Shown piece after piece: positions 46,871 through 57,240 of a stretch of DNA of 64,000 nucleotides. Made by a program: the position numbers and the translations under genes. The notes under the pieces are model-generated. The model did not search any database, was not told the origin of the DNA, and was given only the letters and a program-made list of their open reading frames with translations. The DNA lies in NCBI GenBank assembly GCA_014904845.1, contig MU119210.1, forward strand, positions 496,001-560,000, given 5' to 3'. The stretch's first letter is position 1. Each line of letters starts with the position of its first letter. This DNA comes from Acephala macrosclerotiorum (Eukaryota > Ascomycota > Leotiomycetes > Helotiales > Mollisiaceae).

Positions 46871-47198
46871 TAGCATTGAGTCTCGCTATGCGAGAAAGCA
46901 AGGCTGCTGTTGACGGTTCCCGGTCCCTTGACCCCTCCGAGACCCACCGCTGATTGAAAGGTTCATGTTTCGAAACCTGCACAAGACCTCTCAGGCGGGA
47001 CATGGTTTATTTGGGGTTGATCAGTATTGTCTCGGAACGAAACAGAATGGAGTACCTTTAGAAATTGGAAGAACGATAAAGTTAGCCTAAATGTTCTGGC
47101 CAAGAGCTTGACTGCCTATATAACCACACTTTCATCTCTCATTATCAAGATCTTCATACCAAACGCCAAGAACAAGGTTCCAATACGCAATCACATCA

Positions 47199-47521
47199 AT
47201 GTCTTTCTGGTCAACATTGGCGATCATCATAGATTCTGTCATAGAAACCACAACCGCCGCGTGGTCCAAGCTACACTCAGGACCTGCAGAATTCCATGAA
47301 AACTTTGGCAAAGTAGGAAATGATACGCATGACTATCTGCACAGATGGATACGGGATTGCCCGCAATGCAAGAAGCCAGTGGTGAAGGATCCGGCGAGTG
47401 AGTTGGTGAAGTGTCGTAAGTGAATATAATAATCCTAGCACAAGACTTGAAGAATTGCAGATCTAACTACTCGATAGGAAAATGTGGAACTTGGTTTAAG
47501 GGCGACTGGGAAACAATCTAG
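47199..47521 (+). CDS. mini IBR/RING2-like zinc protein
   Basis: Exons 47199-47415 and 47478-47521 give 86 residues. After a hydrophobic N-terminus (MSFWSTLAIIIDSVIETTTA) comes DYLHRWIRDCPQCKKPVVKD and then KCRKCGTWFKGDW. The two CxxC pairs form a single zinc ribbon like the start of RING2/IBR modules in the RBR genes nearby. It may be a truncated paralogue or a gene fragment that kept an intron at the same relative place (after the Cys of the second pair). The stop follows shortly after. No RING1 or IBR is present. Confidence 0.45.
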
Positions 47522-48287
47522 AAATTTGAAAGAGCTGCGGCCCTTGTTTCTGTGACTGATGAGCTTCGTGGACGGTAATATTCTCACGAATGTCGGCATA
47601 ATATGATATTAAAAAGAATTCTTGGTCCCCCAACTTCGATGTCCTACTCGCCGAACCTTTATCGTTGATTGATCTTTCCATATATATTCATCATCGAATG
47701 AAGCATGCAAAAGTATGTCGGCAGGTAATGTCGGTCCTCGATGCTGCAAATTCGAAGTTTGTCCTTGTTGCCTTCCCAGCGAGTGATCTCTCCTCAAAAA
47801 CCCTTCTTTCCTTTCACCACTATTCAACTTCTTATCACATCGAAAGGCTATGCACTTACATCCACAAAAATTCGTCAACATGATGAGTACATGGACGTTC
47901 ATGTCTTGTTGGCCACGTCTACCTTCTCCAGAAGACCACCTCTAACATAACTCTCACCTTCGTCGCTCTCTCTTTACACGACCAACCTACTTCATTAGTC
48001 GAGCTGCCAAATCACTTCCTGAACATCTCAAGAGAGCCTCTTCAGCAGCTACTCACCTTTTGAGACCCTCTCAGCTTCTATCCCCACCGTTGATATCCAT
48101 CCAAACTAGATTGGATAAATTCCTTCCCACGATCACATCTTCGATTCACCAGCAACCTCGGCACCCCAAATATTCGCTCTCGTCTACTTCTTCTTCTTCC
48201 AAGACCGCCAACCACCCAAAACACATTACCAAATTATCTTATTCTTCAACAAACCACCGAGGCAGCAACCACAACTCTCGACCAAAT
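47522..48287. other. intergenic, leader of RBR gene
   Basis: CT-rich from about 47930. The frame is open upstream of the chosen RBR start back to 48060, but without an ATG; it is Ser/His/Pro rich and probably leader. Confidence 0.5.
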
Positions 48288-49476
48288 ATGGCAGGAAAAG
48301 CTAAAATACGAGCTTCTAATCGATATGGCGCGTTCCCAAAGCGCATCTTCGGCCTGAAATGCTCTCAGCATCGAGCCTTCAATATGCAGCATATCCTCCA
48401 ATACTATCAAAAGCGAGTCGGTGCAAGAGCGACGAAGGAGAGACTCCTCAATCTTCTAATCTCGCTGGAGAAGCAGGTCACAAAAGCCGAAGCTGAGGGC
48501 ATCCAGGAGTGGCTCAAATCAAACAGCCCCACTGCAGCTTCTCTTAGGTTCATCCTCGATGATGCCAAAGATAGCAAGGTGAACGCCAAGACCAAAGTCA
48601 AAGCTGAGGTCAAGAGGAAGTTAAGTCTTGGACTACAATCACCCTCTCCTGAAATACGATCTCCTTTTCCTCCTCAAGTGACAAAGGAATGTTGTGTCTG
48701 CGCCGAAGACCTCCCCGAGTCCGGCTTCCCCGAGCAGAAGATCACTTCGACCTGCAATCACGAACCGACTACATGTCGCACCTGCCTTTCAATAACCATT
48801 GCAACCCAAATTCCCGAGCTTGCATGGGACCAGCTCCATTGCCCTGAGTGTCCAGAGACTTTACCTTACGATATTGTCAGAACGTGGGCATCAGCCGAAT
48901 CATTTGAGTTGTAAGAAATAGTTTCATTCCTGCCTTGGATCATTCTTCTGCTGACGAGTCGTAGATATGACAAGAAATCCCTCCTAGCTGCCTTCCAAAC
49001 CATGCCCAACTTCACGATGTGCCTCGCTCCAGGATGCGGCTCAGGGCAGATCCACGAAGGCGGGGACGCCGAACCGATCATGACCTGCAGAACCTGCGAA
49101 TTCAAAACTTGCTTCAGTCATAAGATGCCATGGCACGAAGGTCAAACCTGTGCAGAGTACGATGTCATGAGAAGAGAGCGAATGGAGCAAGAAGCTGCGT
49201 CCGAGGCATTCATTTCTCAAAATGCAAAGATCTGCCCGAACCCGAAATGCGGCCATGGAATCATCAAGTACGCTGGTTGTGACCATATGACATGTATGCA
49301 TTGAGCCCTCTTACCCTGCAAGGACCGTATGCTGACAACTGGGTATAGGTAGGCAATGCAACTACCAGTTCTGCTACCTATGTCTTTCGCCGTGGCAGAA
49401 CATCATGCGACTGGGAAATACCGCGCATGATGAAGAGTGTCGCTACCACACCAATAACATTAATGCTAGGCCTTGA
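48288..49476 (+). CDS. RBR-type RING protein (RING1-IBR-RING2), probable E3 ligase
   Basis: Three exons: 48288-48910, 48965-49293, 49349-49476; 359 residues. The N-terminal helical module (FNMQHILQYYQKRVGARATK ... LEKQV) is shared with the genes at 61119 and 62663. RING1 is CCVCAEDLP...CNHEPTTCRTC...CPEC. The IBR is MCLAPGCGSGQIHEGG...CRTCEFKTCFSHKMPWHEG. RING2 is CPNPKCGHGIIKYAGCDHMT then CRQCNYQFCYLC, with the expected catalytic Cys in AGCDHM. RBR ligases form a ubiquitin thioester on this Cys. This is the most complete copy in the window. The short C-terminus follows RING2 closely. Intron positions match those of the two paralogues. Substrates unknown. Confidence 0.85.
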
Positions 49477-50151
49477 ATGGCTGCAGCAGTTGCGAGAGTG
49501 GAGGAGCTTCCTCTGTTCGTTGGAAGACCTTGATCCCTTGAAGCTGGACAACAAACCGAGTAGTCAAGCTTGTTATGTCCAGATATCTGAGATTTTTGGT
49601 GATTGATGAGGCTTTTACTTCAAACCTGAATTCGGGAATAACATATCTTCTATGAGAGGACTCCACTCAGAGGAGCACTTGGGCTGTGGAAGTCTCAACC
49701 AGGAGACTGATAGCGTGATCAGATATCATAGCGATAATGTAGATAGGATATGCCGAAGCCCATAAATTCTATTGCGGTGCCATCAATTTAACTTCAACTC
49801 TTCGTGAAGAACATCTTGGCTGATAAGGGTGATAATCTCAAAGTTCGTAGTTAGGCACTACATCAATATTCGCTTAAGTCTTGGCACCATTCCGGATTTC
49901 TTGCGCAGACGAGATTTATTACCTTGAGGACGAGGGCCGTTAGTAAAGCCTTTTTCTAGATTGAAACCCAATATAAGTCAAGAATCAGGAGCTCAGGAAC
50001 GTCGTAAAGGAAATTAACATAAGCAACACTTCGATCTTCAAGTCCTCCAGCTTCACAGCAAACAAACCTCAAAACCCAAACAACAAACCGAAACATCTCG
50101 AGAATCACTCGAAGCCACCAATATCCAACCGTATTCATGGCCAAAACACAT
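49477..50151. other. intergenic, RBR 3' flank
   Basis: No gene seen. The tandem-repeat region begins just downstream. Confidence 0.45.
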
Positions 50152-51070
50152 TGCAAACGTTAGCGTTTTATAGAATAGATTGGCAGCAATGCATTCCAAT
50201 ATCGCCTGACTGGCAAGGCTGTAAACGGCATCTACTTCGGTTGTATTACACATATGATCGTGAATAATCTCCGCTAGGCCTCTGGGTACATAACCCACAT
50301 GGACCGGTCTGCATCGCCAACATCGAACATTCGCGCTTTGAAGAATAGGATGGCTTTGTACCCCAGCCTCCGATATCGCCTGGCTGGTAAGTCTGCGGAT
50401 GACATTTGCCCTGGCTTTGCTACACCACCCAAGCACTCCACAAATTATACTCAGATAGTCTTCATCTCCAGCGTTAAACGTTCTCATTTTGAAAAAATTG
50501 GCTCAATTTCGTCAGACTTTGCTTGATTAGCAAGGCAGTAGATGCTAGGTATTCCATTTGTTGGTGCCGTGAATGAATGTGGCTTCAAGTGATATTGATG
50601 AACTTATGTAAAAGACGACTTAGGGATCGTCGTCAACGTTGAAGAGTTACTCACGCGTTGAAGGATAAGATGATTCTGCAGCCCTCCGGTATTGCCTGAA
50701 TGACGGGGCTATGGCTGCCCAAATTTCCTTTGGCTTGTAATGATAGCTCGGCTAACGAACACACCCCAAAATGCGAGTGTTGGGAGATACATTCAGATAT
50801 CGCTACTATTGAAGCAAACATTGAGAACAAGAGCCAGTAACTTGTAGCGTCAGCCATCGCCCGACTAACTGACGAGGCTGTGGCATCTGCCACTTTTCCT
50901 TCCTAAGATCCCCTATCCCGTGATCTAGGCTCGCTTAACGGCATTACCACTATCCGCTAGTCCTAAATAAGCCACTTGGACATCGTCAACACCGAGAAAA
51001 ACATTCACGCATTAAAGAATAGAATAGGAAACTCCATAGCGCCGGACATGGCGTGACTGACCAGCGAGGC
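50152..51070. repeat. diverged tandem repeat, unit about 140-190 bp, about six copies
   Basis: Each unit contains a block like CGCGTTGAAGAATAGGATG and, about 35 bp later, a block like CCGATATCGCCTGACTGGCGAGGCTG. The second block recurs at about 50195, 50371, 50511, 50686, 50852 and 51041 (spacings 176, 140, 175, 166, 189). Copies are strongly diverged and the reading frames are not conserved. Non-coding satellite-like or decayed tandem array. Confidence 0.65.
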
Positions 51071-51198
51071 TAATAATTTTTCAACAACTTCCCGCATGAA
51101 AATGAATCTTCCTTGCGCACAATCTCACAACCTCCTTCCCCACGACAACATCTTTGTACATTACAACTCTTTCAATTGCAACGATCTTCCTGAGTCAC

Positions 51199-51820
51199 CA
51201 GTGTCTGCAGATATCTATCTGCAGCACTGTTTTGCTACTCCAATACCCGAGAAAAAAGCGCCGATCATCGGGATTAACCTCTCAGCGGATCTCCTTTAAC
51301 ACAACCATTTCGGCACAACTCCAGGGGACGTCTTTAATTCTCAGTGCTTGCAGATAAATACCTGCAGCGCTGCTTTGCTACTACGACAAAGAGCTTCCGA
51401 TCTATCCAGGATCAGCCCTGCCATACCATCTCTGCACAAGTCCAAGCGGCTCTTCTTCAATACTAAGTGTCTGCGGATCATCATCTGCAGCGCTGCCTTG
51501 CTACTCCAATACTCAAGAAAGAAGATCAGCACATCGGAGCCAACCTCTTAGCGAATTTCCTTCAACACAACCTCAAACTGTCTTTGCACAAGCACTGCAG
51601 AAAGCTCTTACTCTGCTATGACATAGTCTGCAGCAAAACCCAATCACAATCCCTACAACAAAGGCATTCCAATAATCAGAGCCAGCATCGCCTCGTACGA
51701 TCTTCGCACTGTTCCAGCGGCTCTTCTTTGACTACCAGTGCTTGCGGGTCATCATCTGCAGCACTGCCTTTCCTCTACCACAAAGAAGAAAGAACCTCCC
51801 TCCGATTATCGGAAACAGGC
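51199..51820. repeat. second tandem repeat (about 130-bp units) forming the leader of the FAD gene
   Basis: The block CAGTGTCTGCGGATCATCAT followed by CTGCAGCGCTGCCTTGCTACTCC recurs at about 51199, 51342, 51465 and 51736, with a degraded copy near 51590. A second conserved block (CCAGCGGCTCTTCTTCAATAC) precedes it at about 51320, 51440 and 51713, and AACCTCTTAGCGAATTTCCTTCAACACAACC-like sequence recurs at 51277 and 51540. The last unit runs into the start codon of the next gene. Confidence 0.7.
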
Positions 51821-51824
51821 CAAG

Positions 51825-54809
51825 ATGTCTTCATCTAGAACTCTGCTAGAGCGCAATGTCCATACTCTAGGACATTGTGACCCAGTTGAAGATTCCGATG
51901 CAGAGCCGCGAGAACCATTGACCGAGGAGACCATTGATGTCGCCGTGGTCGGAGGAGGAGTTTGTGGTTTGGCTGTTACTTTGCAGTAAGTGTTCCTGTA
52001 TCCTTTCTTTCGATCTTGACGCGGAGAGGCGTGGCGTGATATGTCTTGCAAGCAGCGCTTCCGCTTCAAGTTTAAGGTAGTCATTCAGGTCCGGCACCGG
52101 AGTTGGGGTGAAATGGTTTCAACGCATGCATCCGCGTCAAGTTCATAAAGTCTGTTCAACAATGCTCCTTGAACTTTGAATTAGCGTGAGCGTTTCTACG
52201 ATGCCCAGATACGCGTCCACTTTACGAAGCATAGTCAAGTCCTATGCTTCTTGGAGTAGCATGCCACAATTGCTTACGGATCTCCTTCATGAACTCCATG
52301 CAAGTGCAGATGCGAGTCCATTTCATGAAACTTCAACTTCAAGGTTTCTTGAAAAGGCATGAATTGTCTTGGGGACATGCTCGTGTTCTTTTATAAGGCC
52401 TATTGTTTTGTTTGCATCCACGAATCGATCATGGACTCGGCTAACCCCTTTACCAATAGGCTCATTGAGAGAGCCAAGGACGGGCTAAAGGAGGGAAAGA
52501 AGCAGAGCATCAAGAGCATATACATCATTGAGAAGGGTGGTGATATAGGCACTGGCCTCGCTTACTCGGAAGCTTGCGTAAGTTTTGAAGACACACCCCC
52601 CTTTTCCTTCGGCAAACTTGAGCTACGGAGAGACCCGCGACAAGTTGTCTTGCTACCCCTGAGATATACAGCCCTGCTTCCGAAACATACGCAAGAGTCA
52701 TACTAACTCAATGCTATTCAGACCGGCTCGATCACCGACACACACGCCAGCACCATGGGCCTCTGCCCTATCAACCCTATGAAGTTCGTAGGCTGGCTCC
52801 AAGACAACAACCCGGAACTCCGGAAGGTTCACTTCCCCACCCGAAGCGAATACGGTCGATACCTGAGAGAGCTGTTGAAGGAGGCGATCGTTGATGCCAA
52901 GGCCTTGGATATCGACTTTCAAACCGTCCATGGAAACATCGTCAATGCTGCCCGCCACAATCAGACTACTGAGATTGTCTTGGCAGACGGAAGAAAGTTG
53001 CGTGCTCATAACGTCGTGTTGGCTTTGGGCAATTACTGTGCTCATACACACGACAAATTCATAGGCAATTCTCGACACTTCCGTTGTCCTTGGCCTGTCG
53101 AAAAGCTGGGTGTCATTGAGCCAGAGGCACCGGTCTTCATCATGGGCTCCCGTCTGACAGCCATCGATGTTGCCAATGCTTTGGTCGAGCATAAGCATAC
53201 TGGCAAGATCTATATGATCTCCCGATCTCGCCGACTTCCTAAGGTTCAAGGCCCTCCCGCAGAATACCCTTATCGATATCAGCTTCATTCTCTTGCTCGC
53301 GAAGTTGAAGATCGCCCGGTCAGCGCCTGGGTTCGGATTGCTTGTGAGTTTGAGGAGGAGATGGAGGACTACACGGATGCAGACTTCTCTGAGCTTACCA
53401 GAGACGTCGACCCGCTGGCAATGTTGAAGGCCGACATCGACGAAGCAGAGAAGGGTCCAATTCAATGGCAGGTTCTTCTCAATGCCACCAAGGCCTTGGT
53501 GGAGCGATATTGGCATGTCTTGACACCTGACGAGAAGGTTGAATTTCTGCGCGACAACGAGAGCAAATGGATGACGTACCGCCACGCTATCCCAGTCGAG
53601 AATGCTCGCAAGATTCTTGCTGGCCTGCAGAAGGGCCAATTGATCCTCTTGCAGGGTGAGGATGTCGAGTGGATCGATGACTGCTTCACATTAAAGTCGA
53701 ACAATCAAGAGTACAAGGCGAAATACTTAATCGAGTCCCTCGGACAGGAGTACAATACGATGAAGATTAATTCTCCACTCCTCCAAAGCCTCATTAAGTC
53801 AGGACAATTGTCGCCACACTCACTCGGCGGAGTCGACGTCGACTTCAATACTTTGAAGGCCACCGAAGGCATGTATGTCATCGGCAGCTTAACGAAGGGG
53901 GTTCATTTTTACACCTCCGCCATCGACCGCAATGTCGCTCATGCGGCTCGGATTGCTGACAGCATTGTAGGACTGCCGTTTCGCCGTTCCCTCCACATCG
54001 CTTTGTTTGTCGGCACGGATGTCTTCTCGAACCTAGTGCTCAGCAGGCTCGTTCCAGAGTTGTTGGGGCAGGGCCATCTTCCGTTTGTCATCCTCCCAAC
54101 TGATAACGTCCATGAGTACCCGGCCAAAAAGCCTTTCAAGCTCGCGGAGCTTGCATTCTGGGAGCGCGATGTCTTGCAGAAGGTCGTCATTCCGTTCGTA
54201 GGTTCGTCGCAAGGCACTTCTGAATTCATGTCTGCTGAGCAGATGAAGGAGAAGTATGCGATCATGGTGGAGCGCGTGAAGGACGTCAGCTCTTCGCATT
54301 GTCATAGTCTTCTCAAGGACAACTACATCGACATTGGCGTGAACATTCGAAGTTATCAGGAGTTTGACTGCAGTGGTGTACTCCTAGATTTGGAGGCTGG
54401 ATTCCTGCCTACGCTTCGGGCAATGATGACTGGCAAGGCTAACGCTACCTATACCTTGCACCATATGGACGGAGGTGAGATTGTCAGTGTCCAAAACCCA
54501 GCTATCGATTATCGTTTGGATATATTGCGAAACATTCAGGATAATTATGGCAAGGGTGTGGAGATGGTCCTCGCCGCGGTGGAGAAATTGGCTCGAGGCG
54601 GCGGTTTGTCTGGTGAGGGAGGCGTGGTAATAACTGACTCTGCATTTCCGACAAAGGAAGATGTGGATGTCTGCGTTGAGAAGGGTATCCTTTTGGCGGA
54701 TCGCCACCGCTCAAAGGTGAAGCAATTACTGGTGGACTGTTTTGGCGGTGATAGAAAGTTGGAGTTGAGCGTAGCGATTGAGGTTGCTGAATTGGCTTGG
54801 TATGACTGA
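51825..54809 (+). CDS. FAD/NAD(P)-binding oxidoreductase fused to a formyltransferase-like domain
   Basis: Exons 51825-51985, 52460-52577, 52722-54809; 788 residues. The N-terminal dinucleotide fold is IDVAVVGGGVCGLAVTLQ (GGGVCG at 43-48), joined by splicing to YIIEKGGDIGTGLAYSEACT, an FAD_NAD-binding-9-like start. MGSRLTAIDVANALVEHKHT (about 230) is a second Rossmann segment, and EGMYVIGSLTKG closes the FAD part. From about residue 514 a formyltransferase-type fold begins (LHIALFVGTDVFSNLVLSRL) with LLDLEAGFLPTLRAMMTGK and TYTLHHMDGGEIVSVQ. In tRNA and GAR formyltransferases the equivalent of LLDLEAGFLP is I-N-x-H-x-S-x-LP: here Asn is Asp649 and His is Glu651, while Asp676 is kept. The domain may therefore be non-catalytic or use another reaction. 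Introns 1 (474 bp) and 2 (144 bp) are long for this genome. Function unknown. Confidence 0.8.
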
Positions 54810-55531
54810 TAGATGTAGATTCTAGCAGTGGGATCTGGGATGGAGTTTGTCGGGTAGATAGACATTGGGCCACCAACGGCGGGCGTTCAGAGTTTGTCAA
54901 TTGATGGGACAATCCTCCAAATTAAAGTCCTAAAATGTGTCAAAACGTTAAAAGTGATTTCAATACTAATGTGCAAAAGACTTGCTTGCTTTTCAGCCCC
55001 TTATATTCACTTTTTGAAGGTGGTAAAGCTGAGTCTGTCATTTTGACGAATGTTATTCTCGGAGAGGAGAATGTCGGTTCCTCAAGTCTTGAATTATATC
55101 AATACTCGAGAGCACAATGTCGGTGCTTCAATTACCAGAATCTGTAAGCATTCGACAGTAAATTGTTGGTTCCTCTGGTTTTCTATTCCAAATGCTTTGG
55201 AAGGCAGAATGTCCGGTCATTCATTTCTACTCCTTCGCTTGTATTGAAAGTAGAATGTCTGAGAATTAGTTCTGCGATACCATAGGTATACAAAGTTATT
55301 TGGATTCAATAGCTTCCCGAACAATAGAAGTCGCGTTTGAGCTGGAAATGTTAAGAATAAATGTTGAGGATCAAGCTCGACTGCTGAGTCATCTTTACCC
55401 CACCTTCCCAAAAGAGAAGCATACTTCTCGACTCTGCCCCTCTCCTCTTGTGCTCGAACACTCATACACTGGGCGCAAAAGCTTGCTGATTCGGACATTT
55501 AAGTTATGCATTGGTTGATCTCAATACCAGA
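54810..55531. other. intergenic between convergent genes
   Basis: The phrases GAGAATGTCGGT, GCACAATGTCGGTGC, GCAGAATGTCCGG and GTAGAATGTCTGAG (55065, 55110, 55204, 55251) form a loosely iterated AGAATGTC motif. No gene seen. Confidence 0.45.
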
Positions 55532-56563
55532 CTACTCTATATTCCAACCAGCAATCTCTTTCAACAGCTTCTCCCACGCGTCTCTCGCCCTCCTAGCATG
55601 ATTCAGAGGCACCTCCTTTCCAGGCTCACTCATCGTCCTCGAAAACAACTCCATACTCACGCAACCTCTATACCCCAACCCCTCCACAATTACCCTCGTT
55701 AAGTCCAATACAGGTAAATACCCTCCCTCTTCAAAAGCAAACAACCTCGCATTCCTGCTCCAACTCATCCTCGCCGGCTGATCCTCCGCAAAGAAAGAAT
55801 GCCCTTTCACCAACGGTTCCCGCATTTTCTCCGCATCCACAACCTGGATATAGAACACCTTCTTAACATCCACCTTCTTCACCAATTCCTCCATACTCCG
55901 CTTTATGTCTGCATCTGCGTTTGGAGTTTTCCCACTAGGAGAAGCAGGATCGGCATATACCCTCCCAGCAATATTAAAAGTATCCAAACACATCCCAAAA
56001 TTCGGCCTATCCACCCTCTCCACCAGATCCCAAGCCTTCTGCCAAGTATCAAAATACGTTGACCAACACAAATTTTCGTACGCGAACTTAACAACCGGCG
56101 TCTCTTTTAATCCCATATCCGCCACCTCTTGTAGATCTCCCACAACGACATCGAGATCATCTGTAATCTCATCTTTGCTTAAGAAGTTGCCGGGGATCTG
56201 TATGATGTCCGTCCCAAGTGCCTTTACGATTTGGAGCCAAATTTTCAATTTCTCAATTCTCTTCGCATGCTCGTCTCGATCGCGAAGTCCCTCATAATGC
56301 ATGAATGGCTGTAAACCAATGATTTTGAGATTTCGTTCATCGCAGAGTTTTCTAATTGTGTGTGCAGCTTGGAGCTGGGCTTCGACAGAGGGAGACTCGT
56401 TCGCAGATAGGCCACTTTGCTGGCGGGCGAAGTATTCGAGATCTTCGAAGAATATTTCGACGCCTTGGAAGTTGTTTGCCTTTGCTTGGTCGAGTTTGTA
56501 AGGAAGTTCATGGACCCAGGCTCGGCCTAGGGACATGGAGGCTACGGCGGGTTTGAAAGACAT
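55532..56563 (-). CDS. qa-4: 3-dehydroshikimate dehydratase (quinate catabolism)
   Basis: Converts 3-dehydroshikimate to protocatechuate, the committed step of fungal quinate/shikimate catabolism. Intronless frame of 343 residues, close to the roughly 350 of fungal QA-4/QutC. TIM-barrel (AP endonuclease 2/xylose-isomerase-like) motifs: KANNFQGVEIFFEDLEYFA, IIGLQPFMHYEGL, YENLCWSTYFDTWQKAWDL, NFGMCLDTFNIAGRVYADP, VFYIQVVDAEKM and GCVSMELFSRTM. The acidic and His residues expected to bind the divalent metal (E in YENLC, D in CLDTF, E in MELF) are present. It is divergent from a shikimate-dehydrogenase-like gene over 677 bp, as expected for co-regulation. Confidence 0.92.
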   Translation of the reverse strand: MSFKPAVASMSLGRAWVHELPYKLDQAKANNFQGVEIFFEDLEYFARQQSGLSANESPSVEAQLQAAHTIRKLCDERNLKIIGLQPFMHYEGLRDRDEHAKRIEKLKIWLQIVKALGTDIIQIPGNFLSKDEITDDLDVVVGDLQEVADMGLKETPVVKFAYENLCWSTYFDTWQKAWDLVERVDRPNFGMCLDTFNIAGRVYADPASPSGKTPNADADIKRSMEELVKKVDVKKVFYIQVVDAEKMREPLVKGHSFFAEDQPARMSWSRNARLFAFEEGGYLPVLDLTRVIVEGLGYRGCVSMELFSRTMSEPGKEVPLNHARRARDAWEKLLKEIAGWNIE

Positions 56564-57240
56564 ATTGCCGCGTACCGTTTAGCTGTCTGCTGCTACTATG
56601 AGGATGTTAAGACTGGCAGATGAATAAGAGAAATTGGTGACGGAGAGCTTGATACTTCAAGCTTCAATACTTTACCAGCTCAAGCGGGAGCCACAGCACC
56701 TCCACAATTGAAGCTCTTGTCTTACCAATCAATTCTCTTGAAGCATTGATGACTGCCTCCTCGCGCGTCCATCCGCGCGGAGGAACTTGGAGTCTTGGTC
56801 CATCGATGTTGTGGTCGGAAAAGAACTTTCCCATGTTGAGGGGAAATTGTCTTTCGAAGCTAGCGACGCCCCCTTTTCCGCCGCTAAGAGTTCCCTGTGT
56901 CTCGACCTCCGATCACGGGAGGGGTCAAGACTTCATCATCATCTTCGAATTTTGTATGATTTGAAGAATTTCCCGTACCCTCAGTTTCTTTCCGCTGTGT
57001 GACCATTTCAAGAAGAAATAATTGTTGAAAAAGTCAAAATTGCAGTGGATTTAATTGGCCTTTTCTTCTTTTACCCCGCATCAGCACTCATCTGCTGTAA
57101 ACTCTTGGACAAGCTTTCATACTGAGACCGAAACACTCTTGGAGCTTCAATTACTCTTTTCCATTCAATTTCACCTTTTAGGAAGCAGCATATTTCAGAA
57201 TTCCTTTCAGCAGCTCTCCAAGCTAGAAAACACATTCAAA
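56564..57240. promoter_or_regulatory. divergent promoter spacer of qa-4 and the first SDH paralogue
   Basis: 677 bp between divergent starts. I looked for the palindromic quinate-activator site GGATAA-N4-TTATCC described for the Neurospora qa cluster and saw none, so the activator may use another site here. The CT-rich stretch at 57060-57200 is probably the SDH-gene leader. Confidence 0.4.

Noticed and set aside
51096..51838. Several plus-strand ORFs in the second tandem repeat
   Set aside because: The peptides look repeated (SADxxLQxCxAT) only because the DNA is; frames shift between units and lack consistent starts.
52698..53639. 313-codon minus-strand open frame
   Set aside because: Entirely antisense to the FAD/formyltransferase-like coding exon; a shadow frame.
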